This document shows, in pieces, positions 1 to 9,599 of a stretch of DNA of 64,000 nucleotides. The notes beneath the pieces were generated by a model. That model worked only from the letters and a program-made list of their open reading frames with translations, searched no databases and was not told the origin of the DNA. Location: contig CALWTQ010000003.1 of the NCBI GenBank assembly GCA_944384505.1, forward strand, positions 1 to 64,000. The letters are read 5' to 3'. The DNA comes from an uncultured Mediterraneibacter sp. (lineage in GTDB: Bacteria > Bacillota > Clostridia > Lachnospirales > Lachnospiraceae). Numbering within the stretch: the first letter of the stretch is position 1; each line of letters opens with the position of its first letter. A program made the translations under genes and the position numbers.

Positions 1-126
1 GCTCCGCTTCCTGCGCATTCCCAGACGGAAGTGTCACTGCCCTAAACAGAGCTGTAAAGCGCAGTTTGGCGCGGCTTTTGGACTTTCGATTGCGAAAGCT
101 TTCCGGCCGCGCCTTCTTCTTGCGGC
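1..126 (-). repeat. Partial type B palindromic repeat plus GC-rich hairpin
   Basis: Bases 1-54 read, in reverse complement, like the left half of the repeat at 11337-11568: both have the end ACAGCT..TTTAGGGCAGT and then GCGCAGGAAGCGGAG. The window edge cuts the repeat. Bases 55-126 hold a hairpin with GGCGCGGC and GCCGCGCC arms and an inner CTTTCG/CGAAAG stem. It matches 11280-11325 in inverted orientation. The order of modules is the same at both loci, so a composite unit has probably been copied. No coding potential is evident. Confidence 0.75.
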
Positions 127-464
127 AGCTATATATTCACTGACTTCCGGCTTGAGAAGCCCAGAAAACAGCCCTATTTCGAGAAAGATTCTGCGGGGAT
201 GGAGGAGGGCGACGGGCGCCTTCGGAAGGGGATTAGGGAAAGTTAAAGCTGCGTTGACAGACGTTAGGGCTGACGGTGGAATTGTCTGAGTGGATGCGAG
301 TTGTCCACCGTCAGTCCTTGCGTTTAGTCTGTCGCCGCAGCTTTTAGTTTCCCTTATCCCCTGGAGCGAAGCCCTGAGCCGTCCTCCATCCCCGCAGAAT
401 ACGTCTTTGGAATCGACGCTGTTTTCGGACGTTTTGAACAAGAGCGTTAGTGAACTTTATAGCT
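127..464. repeat. Type A palindromic repeat, long 338-base version
   Basis: The two ends are inverted copies (AGCTATATATTCACT at the left; the complement of AGTGAACTTTATAGCT at the right). Moving inward, ATTCTGCGGGGATGGAGGA pairs with TCCTCCATCCCCGCAGAAT, and a second inner inverted pair (GGGGATTAGGGAAA.. with ..TTTCCCTTATCCCC, and GACGGTGG with CCACCGTC) nearly reaches the centre. The whole stretch could fold into one long imperfect hairpin. Related shorter copies lie at 11147-11267, 24107-24285 and 56993-57150. A 135-codon reading frame on the minus strand over this palindrome is not a credible gene. Confidence 0.85.
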
Positions 465-488
465 GTTGAACGGTTAGATTCATCCCGC

Positions 489-517
489 TTGACATCTCTT
501 GTAAGATTCTGCACAAT
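489..517 (+). promoter_or_regulatory. Possible addB promoter
   Basis: TTGACA at 489-494, a 17-base spacer, then CACAAT at 512-517. The -35 box is consensus and the -10 box is weak. Between it and addB lies a hairpin with GCCCGCGC (568-575) and GCGCGGGC (596-603) arms, which could be a leader structure or the end of an upstream transcript. Confidence 0.4.
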
Positions 518-642
518 AAAGGCAGACGCACTTAAAAGATTTGAAGGAAAGTAGTAATGGCAGTCCGGCCCGCGCTATTTGCAAAACCGCACTCTGCGCG
601 GGCTGAACGGCTGCATAGCGTTATTGATACAGGAGGCATCAC

Positions 643-3600
643 ATGTCATTGCAGTTTATTTTTGGGAATTCCGGAAGTGGGAAATCCCACTATTTATACC
701 ATGAAATCGTGCAGGACGCTCTGAGACATCCGGACAGGAATTATCTTGTCCTTGTCCCGGAGCAGTTTACCATGCAGACGCAGAAGGATCTGTGTATGGC
801 GCATCCAAGAGGCGGTATCATGAATATTGATGTTTTAAGTTTCGGCCGGCTTGCACACCGGGTCTTTGAGGAGTTGGGACAGGATCAGAAGCCTGTGCTG
901 GATGATGAGGGCAAGAACCTTGTGCTGCGCCGTATTGCGGGGCGGTATGAGGATGAGCTGACTGTGCTTAAGGGAAATTTAAAGAAGCAGGGATATATCA
1001 GTGAAGTAAAGTCGGTGATTTCAGAGTTTACACAGTATGGCGTGGACTTTGAGCGGCTGGATTCTTTTATGGATGAGCTCAATCCTGAGAGTTATCTGTA
1101 TTACAAGCTTAAGGATATCCGGAAGGTTTACGAAGGATTTGAAGATTTTCTGAAAGAAAAGTATATTACGAAGGAGGAGATGCTGGACGTCTTAAGCGAT
1201 GCTGTTCCGAAGTCTGAGATTCTGAAAGACAGTGTGGTGGCGATGGACGGGTTTACAGGATTTACTCCTGTCCAGAACAGGCTCATAAGGGAACTTTTAA
1301 AGGTATGTGGACGTGTGATGATTACGGTGGAGATGGACTGGAGGGAGGATCCCTTTGTATACCGGCATCCTTATCAGCTGTTTGCTCTAGGCAAGCAGAT
1401 GGTCACAAATCTTGTGAAGATATCGGGTGAGGCAGGAGTGAGAGTGGAAGATCCGGTATATCTGTGCGGGCCGAAAGCAGAAGATTCGGTATATCTGTGC
1501 GGATCGAAAGCAGAGGGGGAGAAAGGCGCAGAGAGGATGGTTCCCTACCGGTTTAAGGATAATCCCGAGATGGCATTTCTGGAGGCAGAGTTGTTTCGAA
1601 GTACCAGGAGAAGTTTCTCCGCGGAAGCAGAGGATCAGAAGCATGCGATTTCCCTGCATGAAGCGCGCAATCCGCGCGGGGAAGCCCGCTATGTGGCTGA
1701 GACAGCCCGCCGCCTGATCAGGGAAAATGGATATCACTGCAGAGAGATTGCGGTGATTGCCGCGGATATGAATGTGTATGCGGATGCGCTGGAGAAGGAG
1801 TTTGCAGCCTTTGAGATTCCGATTTTCATGGATCACAAGAAAAGTATCCTGCTGAATTCATTTGTGGAATATCTGCGCAGTCTGCTGGCTATGGTGGAGC
1901 AGAACTTTACTTATGAGAGTGTGTTCCGGCATCTGAGGACCGGACTGTGCGGCTTTACTGAGGACGAGATCGACCGGATGGAGAACTACTGTCTGGCCCT
2001 TGGAATTAAAGGATATAAGAAATGGCAGCAGGCATGGGTGAGAAGGACTGCAGAGGCCGGAGAGGAGTCTCTGGCGGAATTGAATCATCTCAGAGTGAAG
2101 TTCGTGGAAAAGACAGACGCACTTGTAATGGTGCTGAAACAGAGGAGAAAAACCGTGCAGGATATTACTTTGGCGGTTTATGAATATATTGTAGAGGAGA
2201 AGCTGCAGGAAAAGCTTGCTGAGATGGAGCAGGCTTTTCAGGATGCTGGTGAGCTGGCTCTGGCAAAGGAGTACGCCCAGGTATACCGGATTGTGATGGA
2301 GCTTTTTGACAAGTTTGTGGAGCTTCTGGGAGGCGAATCTATTCCTCTGAAAGATTACTGCGACCTGCTGGACGCCGGGCTGGAAGAAGCCAAGGTTGGG
2401 GTAATCCCTCCAAGTCTTGACCAGGTAGTGATCGGGGATGTGGAGAGAACAAGAATTAAAAATATCCGCGCGCTGTTTTTCGTGGGGGCGAATGACACGC
2501 TCCTTCCGGGAAATGCAGGCGCCAGAGGACTCCTCTCAGAGCGGGACCGGGAGCAGTTCAAGGCAGGGGAGATCGAACTTTCTCCGGGACCAAAGGAGGA
2601 ACTTTATATTCAGAAGTTTTACCTGTATATGAACCTGACCAAGCCATCGGAGTATCTGTACCTGTCCTGGTCAAAGGCGTCCGGGGATGGGAAGACGCTC
2701 AGGCCTGCGTATTTGATCCAGGATATCCGCCGTCTCTTCCCGGGGATACTGACAGTAGACGAAGAAAGGCGCCCTCTTTCAGAACGGGAGATTACGAGAA
2801 AGGGCGGCTTAAGGACAGTAGCAGAAGGCGTCAGGGACCGCCATACAGGAGTGGACGCTGACTGGAAGGAGCTGTATACCTGGTTTGCCGGAGACGCGCA
2901 GGGCCGGGAGGAATTGGAGTGGATTTTAAGAGCCGGATTCTTAAAGAAAGAGCAGGCCGGACTTGACCCAAAGCAGGCGGCAGAGCTTTACCGCGACAGC
3001 TCCCGGGTCAGTGTGACAAGGCTGGAACAGTTTGCCGCCTGTGCCTACGCGCATTTCTTGAGCTACGGACTGAGGCTCTCGGACCGGGAGGAGTATGGAT
3101 TTGAAGCTCTGGATCTGGGAAATATCGCGCATCAGGCCCTGGAGAGATTTTCCAGAAAGGCGGACAGGGAGAAGTTAAGCTGGGTGGATATGCCGGAAGA
3201 GAAGCGGGATGAGCTGATAGACGAGAGTGTGGAGGAGAGCGTGATAGATTACGGCAATACCGTGCTTTTCAGCTCTGCGAGAAATGAGTACATGATCCAC
3301 AGGATTAAGAAGCTGATCCGCCGTTCTGTATGGGCCCTCACAAAGCAGCTGTCAAAGGGCGACTTTGTCCCCAGCGGATACGAATTGAAATTTGGCAGCG
3401 GGAAGATTGACCGCATTGATACCTGCCAGGAGGATAATTGCGTGTATGTTAAAGTCACAGACTATAAGACCGGAATGAAGAGCTTTGATATAACATCGCT
3501 GTATCATGGTCTGCAGATGCAGCTTCCGGTTTATCTGAACGCGGCGCTGGATGTGGAGCAGAAGAAACATCCGGACAGCGAGATCATTCCGGCAGGAATC

Positions 3601-4107
3601 TTCTACTATAGGATTCAGGACCCTGTGGTGCCGGAAGAGGACAGCGATGAGGCTGTGGAAAAGAGCATTTTAAAAGAGCTGAAACTGGACGGCCTGGTCA
3701 ACGGGGACGACACCGTGATCTCTCATCTGGAAAAGGATCTTTCGGGAACGTCCGTCCTTTTCCCCATCGGGCGGAATAAGGACGGATCTCTAAGCAGGAA
3801 TTCGCGGGCGATTCCAGGGGAGACGTTTGAGACGGTGCTTGGCTATACAAAGGAAAAAGAGCAGAGCATGAAAGCAGAAATGTACGCGGGAGAGACGTCG
3901 GCCGCACCCTATGAGATGGGGGACGCAACAGGATGTGATTACTGTCCGTACCGGGATATCTGCGGCTTTGACCTGAGAATCGATGGCTGTGAGTACCGGC
4001 ATCTGGAAAAGTTCTCCATGGAGGAGGCCGTGGCATTGATGAAAGAAGAGAAGGAGACAAAGATTCATGGGCGTGAAGTGGACGGAAGAACAACAGAAGG
4101 TCATTGA
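643..4107 (+). CDS. addB: ATP-dependent helicase/nuclease subunit B (AddB)
   Basis: AddB is the second subunit of the AddAB helicase-nuclease, which resects double-strand DNA ends in the cytoplasm for RecA-dependent repair. The 1154-residue length is usual for Clostridia. A Walker A motif GNSGSGKS starts at residue 8. The C-terminal RecB-type nuclease region is bracketed by four cysteines expected to hold an iron-sulfur cluster: C800, and C1098, C1101 and C1107 in CDYCPYRDIC. AGGAGG lies just upstream of the ATG. The 3' end overlaps addA by 41 bases, implying coupled translation. An oddity is an in-frame tandem duplication near 1447-1512 that repeats an 11-residue unit (EDPVYLCGPKA, then EDSVYLCGSKA). 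Confidence 0.97.
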   Translation: MSLQFIFGNSGSGKSHYLYHEIVQDALRHPDRNYLVLVPEQFTMQTQKDLCMAHPRGGIMNIDVLSFGRLAHRVFEELGQDQKPVLDDEGKNLVLRRIAGRYEDELTVLKGNLKKQGYISEVKSVISEFTQYGVDFERLDSFMDELNPESYLYYKLKDIRKVYEGFEDFLKEKYITKEEMLDVLSDAVPKSEILKDSVVAMDGFTGFTPVQNRLIRELLKVCGRVMITVEMDWREDPFVYRHPYQLFALGKQMVTNLVKISGEAGVRVEDPVYLCGPKAEDSVYLCGSKAEGEKGAERMVPYRFKDNPEMAFLEAELFRSTRRSFSAEAEDQKHAISLHEARNPRGEARYVAETARRLIRENGYHCREIAVIAADMNVYADALEKEFAAFEIPIFMDHKKSILLNSFVEYLRSLLAMVEQNFTYESVFRHLRTGLCGFTEDEIDRMENYCLALGIKGYKKWQQAWVRRTAEAGEESLAELNHLRVKFVEKTDALVMVLKQRRKTVQDITLAVYEYIVEEKLQEKLAEMEQAFQDAGELALAKEYAQVYRIVMELFDKFVELLGGESIPLKDYCDLLDAGLEEAKVGVIPPSLDQVVIGDVERTRIKNIRALFFVGANDTLLPGNAGARGLLSERDREQFKAGEIELSPGPKEELYIQKFYLYMNLTKPSEYLYLSWSKASGDGKTLRPAYLIQDIRRLFPGILTVDEERRPLSEREITRKGGLRTVAEGVRDRHTGVDADWKELYTWFAGDAQGREELEWILRAGFLKKEQAGLDPKQAAELYRDSSRVSVTRLEQFAACAYAHFLSYGLRLSDREEYGFEALDLGNIAHQALERFSRKADREKLSWVDMPEEKRDELIDESVEESVIDYGNTVLFSSARNEYMIHRIKKLIRRSVWALTKQLSKGDFVPSGYELKFGSGKIDRIDTCQEDNCVYVKVTDYKTGMKSFDITSLYHGLQMQLPVYLNAALDVEQKKHPDSEIIPAGIFYYRIQDPVVPEEDSDEAVEKSILKELKLDGLVNGDDTVISHLEKDLSGTSVLFPIGRNKDGSLSRNSRAIPGETFETVLGYTKEKEQSMKAEMYAGETSAAPYEMGDATGCDYCPYRDICGFDLRIDGCEYRHLEKFSMEEAVALMKEEKETKIHGREVDGRTTEGH

Positions 4108-7100
4108 CTTGCGGGACCGGAATATCCTTGTATCTGCGGCGGCAGGATCGGGAAAGACAGCTGTGCTTGTGGAGCGCATCATCCGGCGGCTTACGTCCGC
4201 GGATGATCCGATGGATGTGGACCGACTCCTTATCGTAACATTTACAGAGGCTGCGGCGGCGGAGATGAGAGAGAGGATCGGCGCTGCTATAGAGAAACAG
4301 CTGGAGGAACGGCCGGGGGATGTGCATCTGGAGCGGCAGGCGACGCTGATTCACAGCGCGCCGATCATAACGATTCACAGCTTCTGTCTGTCAGTGATTC
4401 GGGATCATTTTCATGTGATCGGGATTGACCCGGGATTCCGTGTCGCGGAAGAAGGTGAATTAAAGCTTCTGAAACAGGATGTTCTGGAAGAACTGCTGGA
4501 AGCGTGCTACGCAGAAGAAAATGAGGAATTCCTTTCGTTTGTAGAGCGGTTCGGAACCGGCCGGAATGATAAAAAAATCGAGGGGATTATTCTGAAACTC
4601 TATGAATATTCCCGAAGCTATCCTCAGCCTAAGAAGTGGCTGGATTCCTGCGTGGATGCGTACAAAAGTCAAAATACGGAGCTGGCCAGGCGGGCTGTAT
4701 CGCGGGCGGGACACAAAAGCCGCGGCCTTCGGAAAATTCTGGAGCTGGCGATAAAGGTATGCGAAGAACCGGATGGCCCGTATATGTATGGGGATGCGCT
4801 GGACTCGGACCTTATACAGGCGGAGAGGCTGGAAAAGTGCATGGATTATGACAGTATGTATAAAGCAGTATCCGGATTTCAGTGGAAGCGTCTGTCCTCT
4901 AAAAAGGACGATACCGTATCTCCGGAGAAGAAAGAAGAGGTGAAAAAGCTCAGGGAGCAGGCCAAAAGAATGTTCACCGAGCTCAAAGAGACTTACTTCT
5001 ATGCGCCCCGGGAACAGTGGGAACAGACAATGGAAAATGCAGCGGGATCAATGGAAATCCTTGCCGCGCTGGTGAAAAAATTCTCTGCCATGTTTGATGA
5101 AAAGAAGAGAAGCAGGAACATGATTGATTTTAACGATATGGAACAGTTTGCCCTTGCAATCCTGACTGTAGAGGAAGAGGGAAAGCTGGTTCCGTCGCCT
5201 GCGGCCGCAGAGTATCAGGATCAGTTTGATGAAGTGATGATCGATGAGTATCAGGACAGCAATCTGGTGCAGGAGGCAATCTTAACCAGCGTATCCGGGG
5301 TATCACGCGGACGGTATAATATCTTCATGGTAGGCGATGTGAAGCAGAGCATCTACAGTTTCCGTCTCTCCAGGCCGGAGCTGTTCATGGAGAAATATCA
5401 CACATACAGTCTTGAGGATGGCAGCAAACAGAGAATTGACCTGCATAAAAACTTCCGGAGCAGAAAAGAGGTGCTTGGGAGCGTCAACCACATTTTCCGC
5501 AGGATCATGAAGAGCGAGCTGGGCGGAATTGAGTATGATGACAGCGCGGCCCTGTATCCGGGAGCGGCGTTCCCCGCCATGGAGGAGAAGAGCGGAGAGA
5601 AGACGGGAGTGCCCTTTCGGACAGAACTTTTGATTCTGGAAAAAGATGGGGCAAAAGGAAGAGATGAGAGAAGAGCAGAGGCAGGGATGATCGCCCGGCG
5701 GATAAAAGAGCTGCTCCTAAACGGAATGGTGACAGATAAGGAGACCGGGGGATACAGAAAGGTGCAGTACAGAGATATCGTAATCCTGACAAGAAGCATC
5801 CGGGGATGGGCGGAGGATATCTCGTCAGTCCTGGCAGAAGAGGGGATACCGGCTTATTCTGTGAGCAGAGAAGGATATTTTGAGACGTATGAAGTAAGCG
5901 TTCTGCTGGATTATCTGAAAATTCTTGACAATGCGAGGCAGGATCTGCCCCTTGCGGCGGTTTTGACTTCCTGCTTCTGCGGGCTGGATGAGAGGGAGCT
6001 GGCTCAGATCCGCCTGGCATTTCCAGATGTGCCGTTCTATGAGGCTGCCGCTTCCTGCGCGGAAGGAGATGCTTTGCAATCCGGTCTGCAGAAGAAGCTG
6101 CAGGACTTTTACGCCCGGCTGGATTATTTCCGTAAGAAAGTTCCTTACACACCGATTCATGATCTCCTGGCAGAGATTATTGAAAAGACAGGATATGACA
6201 TCTGGATTACGGCTATGCCCGGCGGCGCACAGCGTGCGGCGAACGTGGAGATGCTCTCAGAGAAGGCGGCGGCATTTGAAGGGACAAGCTATAAGGGGCT
6301 GTTTAACTTTGTAAGATATATTGAGCAGCTGAAAAAATATGACGTGGACTACGGCGAGGCCGGAATCTTTGATGAGCAGTCGGATACAGTACGGATCATG
6401 AGCATCCATAAGAGCAAGGGGCTGGAATTCCCTGTGGTCTTTGCGGCGGGGATGGGAAAGCGGTTCAATACTCAGGACACAAAAGGCAGCATGATCCTCC
6501 ATCCCGAGTGGGGAGCCGGACTGGATGACATAGACATTGAACGGAGGACAAAGGCGCCTACATTTCTGAAGAAGATGATCCAGAAGGAGACGCTTTTGGA
6601 AACACTGGCTGAGGAACAGCGGATTCTCTACGTGGCGCTTACCCGGGCAAAGGAGAAGCTGATCATGACAGGATGCGCGGATTCTGAGGCCATGGAAGCG
6701 GCAGAGAGAGGCCGTGTGTTACTTCCATCCGACGCGCGATCTTATCTGGACTGGATTCTTCCTGCGGTATCCGGGGAGGCTGCGGCAGGGGCAGACAGCG
6801 GATGTCCCGAAGAAGAAAAGGTGGAGATCAGGATCTTTAATATGGAAGATCTGGCCGGAGACGCCGTGGAAGAGAAAGCAGAGGAACTCGCCCAGGATGT
6901 TTTAAGGAACTGGGACTGCGCTAATATCTATGATCCGAAGTTCCGGGAAAGTCTGAATGAGCAGATGGAGTACGTGTACCCCTATGAAGAGGAAGGCCGG
7001 ATGAAGCTGAAATTCACCGTCTCCGAATTGAAGAAGAGGGCGTCGCTTACGGAAGAGTCCGGACAGGAAATGTACGAGGAGCCTGAGGTGGTTCCGCTGA

Positions 7101-7648
7101 TTCCGAAGTTCCTTCAGAAAGAGGAGGAAGGACTTACCGGAGCGCCCAGAGGAAGTGCCTATCATAAGCTGCTGGAGCTTCTTGATTTCAGGAAGACATA
7201 TAATGAGGAAACTCTTATGGAGACAGTGGAAAACTTCCGCAGAGAGGGAACACTGTCAGATGAGATGGCAGAGTGTGTCCGTCCCGGAGACGTCCTTAAG
7301 TTCTTAAACTGTGAGAGCGGAAGACGCATGTCGGCATCGGCTCTAAAAGGCCGTCTGTTCCGCGAGCAGCCCTTTGTTCTTGGCGTGGACGCCTCGGAGA
7401 TCTATCCCGGAGATCAGTCCGGCGAGACGATTCTCGTGCAGGGGATTATAGACGTATATTTTGAGGAGCCGGATGGACTGGTGGTTTTAGATTATAAAAC
7501 AGATCGGGTAAGCAGGGCTTCACAGCTGGAAGAAAAATACCATGCCCAGCTTGATTATTATGCGGAGGCATTGGAAAAGCTTCTGGACAAGCCGGTAAAA
7601 GAGAAGATCATATATTCATTTACACTGGGGGAGGAGATCAGAGTATGA
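4067..7648 (+). CDS. addA: ATP-dependent helicase/nuclease subunit A (AddA)
   Basis: AddA is the UvrD-type motor and nuclease subunit that works with AddB at double-strand breaks. The protein has 1193 residues. Walker A is SAAAGSGKT at residues 23-31, helicase motif II is in MIDEYQDSN, motif III in FMVGDVKQSIYSFR, and motif VI in EEQRILYVALTRAKEKL. The C-terminal nuclease has GSAYHKLLE and VVLDYKTDR, the latter carrying the catalytic Asp and Lys. The start overlaps the end of addB, as in many Firmicutes. The stop overlaps the next start as ATGA. Confidence 0.97.
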   Translation: MGVKWTEEQQKVIDLRDRNILVSAAAGSGKTAVLVERIIRRLTSADDPMDVDRLLIVTFTEAAAAEMRERIGAAIEKQLEERPGDVHLERQATLIHSAPIITIHSFCLSVIRDHFHVIGIDPGFRVAEEGELKLLKQDVLEELLEACYAEENEEFLSFVERFGTGRNDKKIEGIILKLYEYSRSYPQPKKWLDSCVDAYKSQNTELARRAVSRAGHKSRGLRKILELAIKVCEEPDGPYMYGDALDSDLIQAERLEKCMDYDSMYKAVSGFQWKRLSSKKDDTVSPEKKEEVKKLREQAKRMFTELKETYFYAPREQWEQTMENAAGSMEILAALVKKFSAMFDEKKRSRNMIDFNDMEQFALAILTVEEEGKLVPSPAAAEYQDQFDEVMIDEYQDSNLVQEAILTSVSGVSRGRYNIFMVGDVKQSIYSFRLSRPELFMEKYHTYSLEDGSKQRIDLHKNFRSRKEVLGSVNHIFRRIMKSELGGIEYDDSAALYPGAAFPAMEEKSGEKTGVPFRTELLILEKDGAKGRDERRAEAGMIARRIKELLLNGMVTDKETGGYRKVQYRDIVILTRSIRGWAEDISSVLAEEGIPAYSVSREGYFETYEVSVLLDYLKILDNARQDLPLAAVLTSCFCGLDERELAQIRLAFPDVPFYEAAASCAEGDALQSGLQKKLQDFYARLDYFRKKVPYTPIHDLLAEIIEKTGYDIWITAMPGGAQRAANVEMLSEKAAAFEGTSYKGLFNFVRYIEQLKKYDVDYGEAGIFDEQSDTVRIMSIHKSKGLEFPVVFAAGMGKRFNTQDTKGSMILHPEWGAGLDDIDIERRTKAPTFLKKMIQKETLLETLAEEQRILYVALTRAKEKLIMTGCADSEAMEAAERGRVLLPSDARSYLDWILPAVSGEAAAGADSGCPEEEKVEIRIFNMEDLAGDAVEEKAEELAQDVLRNWDCANIYDPKFRESLNEQMEYVYPYEEEGRMKLKFTVSELKKRASLTEESGQEMYEEPEVVPLIPKFLQKEEEGLTGAPRGSAYHKLLELLDFRKTYNEETLMETVENFRREGTLSDEMAECVRPGDVLKFLNCESGRRMSASALKGRLFREQPFVLGVDASEIYPGDQSGETILVQGIIDVYFEEPDGLVVLDYKTDRVSRASQLEEKYHAQLDYYAEALEKLLDKPVKEKIIYSFTLGEEIRV

Positions 7649-7914
7649 GACTGTTGACGTATTATTTGATCGCGGTCAATGTGATCGCCTGGATCGCCTA
7701 TGGGCTGGACAAATGGAAGGCGCGCAGAGGAAAATGGAGAATACCCGAGAGGACGCTCCTGATCATTGCGCTGATCGGAGGATCCGTGGGAGCGCTGGCG
7801 GGAATGCTGATGTTCCGGCATAAAACGAAAAAGGCTAAGTTCGTCATCAGCATTCCGGTGATGCTGGTTGTACACTGTGTGATTGTGGCGGGGTTATTTA
7901 TGAGACTGTCTTGA
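7645..7914 (+). CDS. DUF1294 small membrane protein
   Basis: An 89-residue protein of the DUF1294 family. It has an N-terminal membrane segment, the family motif AYGLDKWKARRGKWRIPE, a glycine-rich second segment (IALIGGSVGALAGMLMFRHKTKK) and a third hydrophobic stretch near the C-terminus. The start overlaps the addA stop as ATGA, so it is the last gene of the addBA operon by translational coupling. The biochemical role of the family is unknown, and linkage to addA may be only positional. Its stop lies 5 bases from the end of the convergent MATE gene. Confidence 0.85.
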   Translation: MRLLTYYLIAVNVIAWIAYGLDKWKARRGKWRIPERTLLIIALIGGSVGALAGMLMFRHKTKKAKFVISIPVMLVVHCVIVAGLFMRLS

Positions 7915-7919
7915 AACTG

Positions 7920-9275
7920 CTATTTCAGCCATTTGCCTCGCAGAAGGCGGACGAAGAGAAGGATCCCCCGGACGCACAGTTCTATTGCCATGGCAATCCA
8001 TGCGCCGGCCAGTCCGATTCTGCTCACGAGGATGACAGCCAGTGTCAGTCTGACGCCCCACATACTGATGAGATTCAGGATACTGGGGATCAGCGTGTCC
8101 CCTGCACCCCGCAGGGCTCCCGAGGAGACGATTGACGCGGCATAAAGAGGCTCGGCAAAGAGCTCGATCCGCAGGACGCTGACGCCGAGTGCGCGCACCT
8201 GCGGATCCGGGGTCAGCATGGCAAATATTGCCGGGCAGAGAAAGTACATGAGGACGCCGCAGGCGGTCATGACGGTACATCCCATCAGGACAGAGATCAG
8301 GGCAAAGCTCTTCGCCAGTTTCTTTTTTCCGGCTCCAAGGCTCTGCCCGATCAGGGTGGTGGCTGCGGAGCCAATTCCGTATCCTGGCATGTAGCAGAGA
8401 CTTTCAGCTGTCACCGCGAAGGAATTGGCCGCGATTGCCACAGACCCCAGGGGCGCGATGATCTTTGTAGAGGCAATCTGCGCGCCGCACATAGCCAGAT
8501 TTTCAAGGCCCATGGGAATGGAGATTTTTACAGCGCGGGCAAAGATTTCTTTTTCCGGTTTCCAGGACTCGCCCCGCCTCAGTTTAAGCGCCGGAGAGCA
8601 GGCGCACAGCCGCCAGAGCATGAGAAATGCGGTTACAGCCTGGGCCAGCGCTGTCCCAATAGCTGCTCCGGTCACTCCATACCTGCTGATAAAGATCATA
8701 TTAAAGATGACGTCTTCTCCGCACATCAGGGCATTCAGAAGTCCGGGAGTCCGCATATCCCCGCTGCATTGGAGCATATATCCGGCGATGCTGTTGAGCT
8801 GTACTGCAGGCAGTGAGCAGGCATATACAAAGAAATATCCGCTGGCATCGTACCATATGGCAGGCTCCGCACCCAGCCAGACCGGCAGATGGGAACTGAC
8901 TGCGATCCCGCAGGACATCAGGATCAGGGAGAACAGTATGGCGGCTGTCAGGCCGTTTTTCATGACTTTCCTGGCCCGGCGCTCATCTCCTGCGCCGATC
9001 TGATGCGCTGTCTGCACGGCAAACCCCACAGAAAGGGAAGTGCACATACTTCCCAGCAGCCATGTGCTGGTTGACACTACGCCGATAGACGCAGAAGCCT
9101 GTGCCCCAAGACCACCCACCATGGCGGCGTCAATATACTGCATGAGAATCGATGTGACCTGCGCCAGGATGGCAGGTACACTCAGATTCCATACCACACT
9201 CATCTTCTCCCGGCGCGACAGCTCTCTGTCCTGATTGATCATCGCGGTCAGCGCCGTATCACTTTTCTTAGCCAT
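7920..9275 (-). CDS. MATE family efflux transporter
   Basis: A 451-residue polytopic membrane protein of the MATE family, which exports drugs or metabolites in exchange for sodium ions or protons. Two homologous halves are visible, starting at NLSVPAILAQVTSILMQYIDAAMVG and near ISIPMGLENLAMCGAQIAS, each with about six membrane segments. The ATG at 9275 is chosen because AAGGAG lies 7 bases upstream. A longer in-frame start at 9356 has no ribosome site. The substrate cannot be read from sequence. It is convergent with the addBA operon and no clear terminator separates them. Confidence 0.92.
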   Translation of the reverse strand: MAKKSDTALTAMINQDRELSRREKMSVVWNLSVPAILAQVTSILMQYIDAAMVGGLGAQASASIGVVSTSTWLLGSMCTSLSVGFAVQTAHQIGAGDERRARKVMKNGLTAAILFSLILMSCGIAVSSHLPVWLGAEPAIWYDASGYFFVYACSLPAVQLNSIAGYMLQCSGDMRTPGLLNALMCGEDVIFNMIFISRYGVTGAAIGTALAQAVTAFLMLWRLCACSPALKLRRGESWKPEKEIFARAVKISIPMGLENLAMCGAQIASTKIIAPLGSVAIAANSFAVTAESLCYMPGYGIGSAATTLIGQSLGAGKKKLAKSFALISVLMGCTVMTACGVLMYFLCPAIFAMLTPDPQVRALGVSVLRIELFAEPLYAASIVSSGALRGAGDTLIPSILNLISMWGVRLTLAVILVSRIGLAGAWIAMAIELCVRGILLFVRLLRGKWLK

Positions 9276-9474
9276 TTTCGGCTCCTTTCGTGTCTGCATA
9301 ATATTGTAACCGCAGGCATGCAATACTACCATAGCACTCCCGGACGGTTTGCGCAAATACTTCTGCTGGATATAAGGAGATAGCTTTTAGTTATGGATAA
9401 TTTACTTATTTTTTAAGACAGTTATCTGCATTCTGCGATGCATCGGCCGGCTGCCGAAACGGCGTCCAAAATTC

Positions 9475-9503
9475 TTGCCTTTTCTATATTCCTGACATAT
9501 ATT
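9475..9503 (+). promoter_or_regulatory. Probable promoter of the L,D-transpeptidase gene
   Basis: TTGCCT at 9475-9480, a 17-base spacer, then TATATT at 9498-9503 inside an AT-rich run. It lies about 100 bases before the transpeptidase start. The rest of the 9276-9599 gap shows no gene. Confidence 0.5.
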
Positions 9504-9599
9504 ATATATAGGTTGAAATACGCAGCCGGGACAAGCGATGAGGGAGATAGTAAGAGTCCGGGAAAGACAAAAGCATACATATGAAGGAACGGGGATGTT

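Noticed and set aside
3698..4378. A 226-codon minus-strand frame across the addB-addA junction
   Set aside because: It is antisense to two certain genes and rich in Arg, Pro, Ser and His, as expected from a shadow frame.
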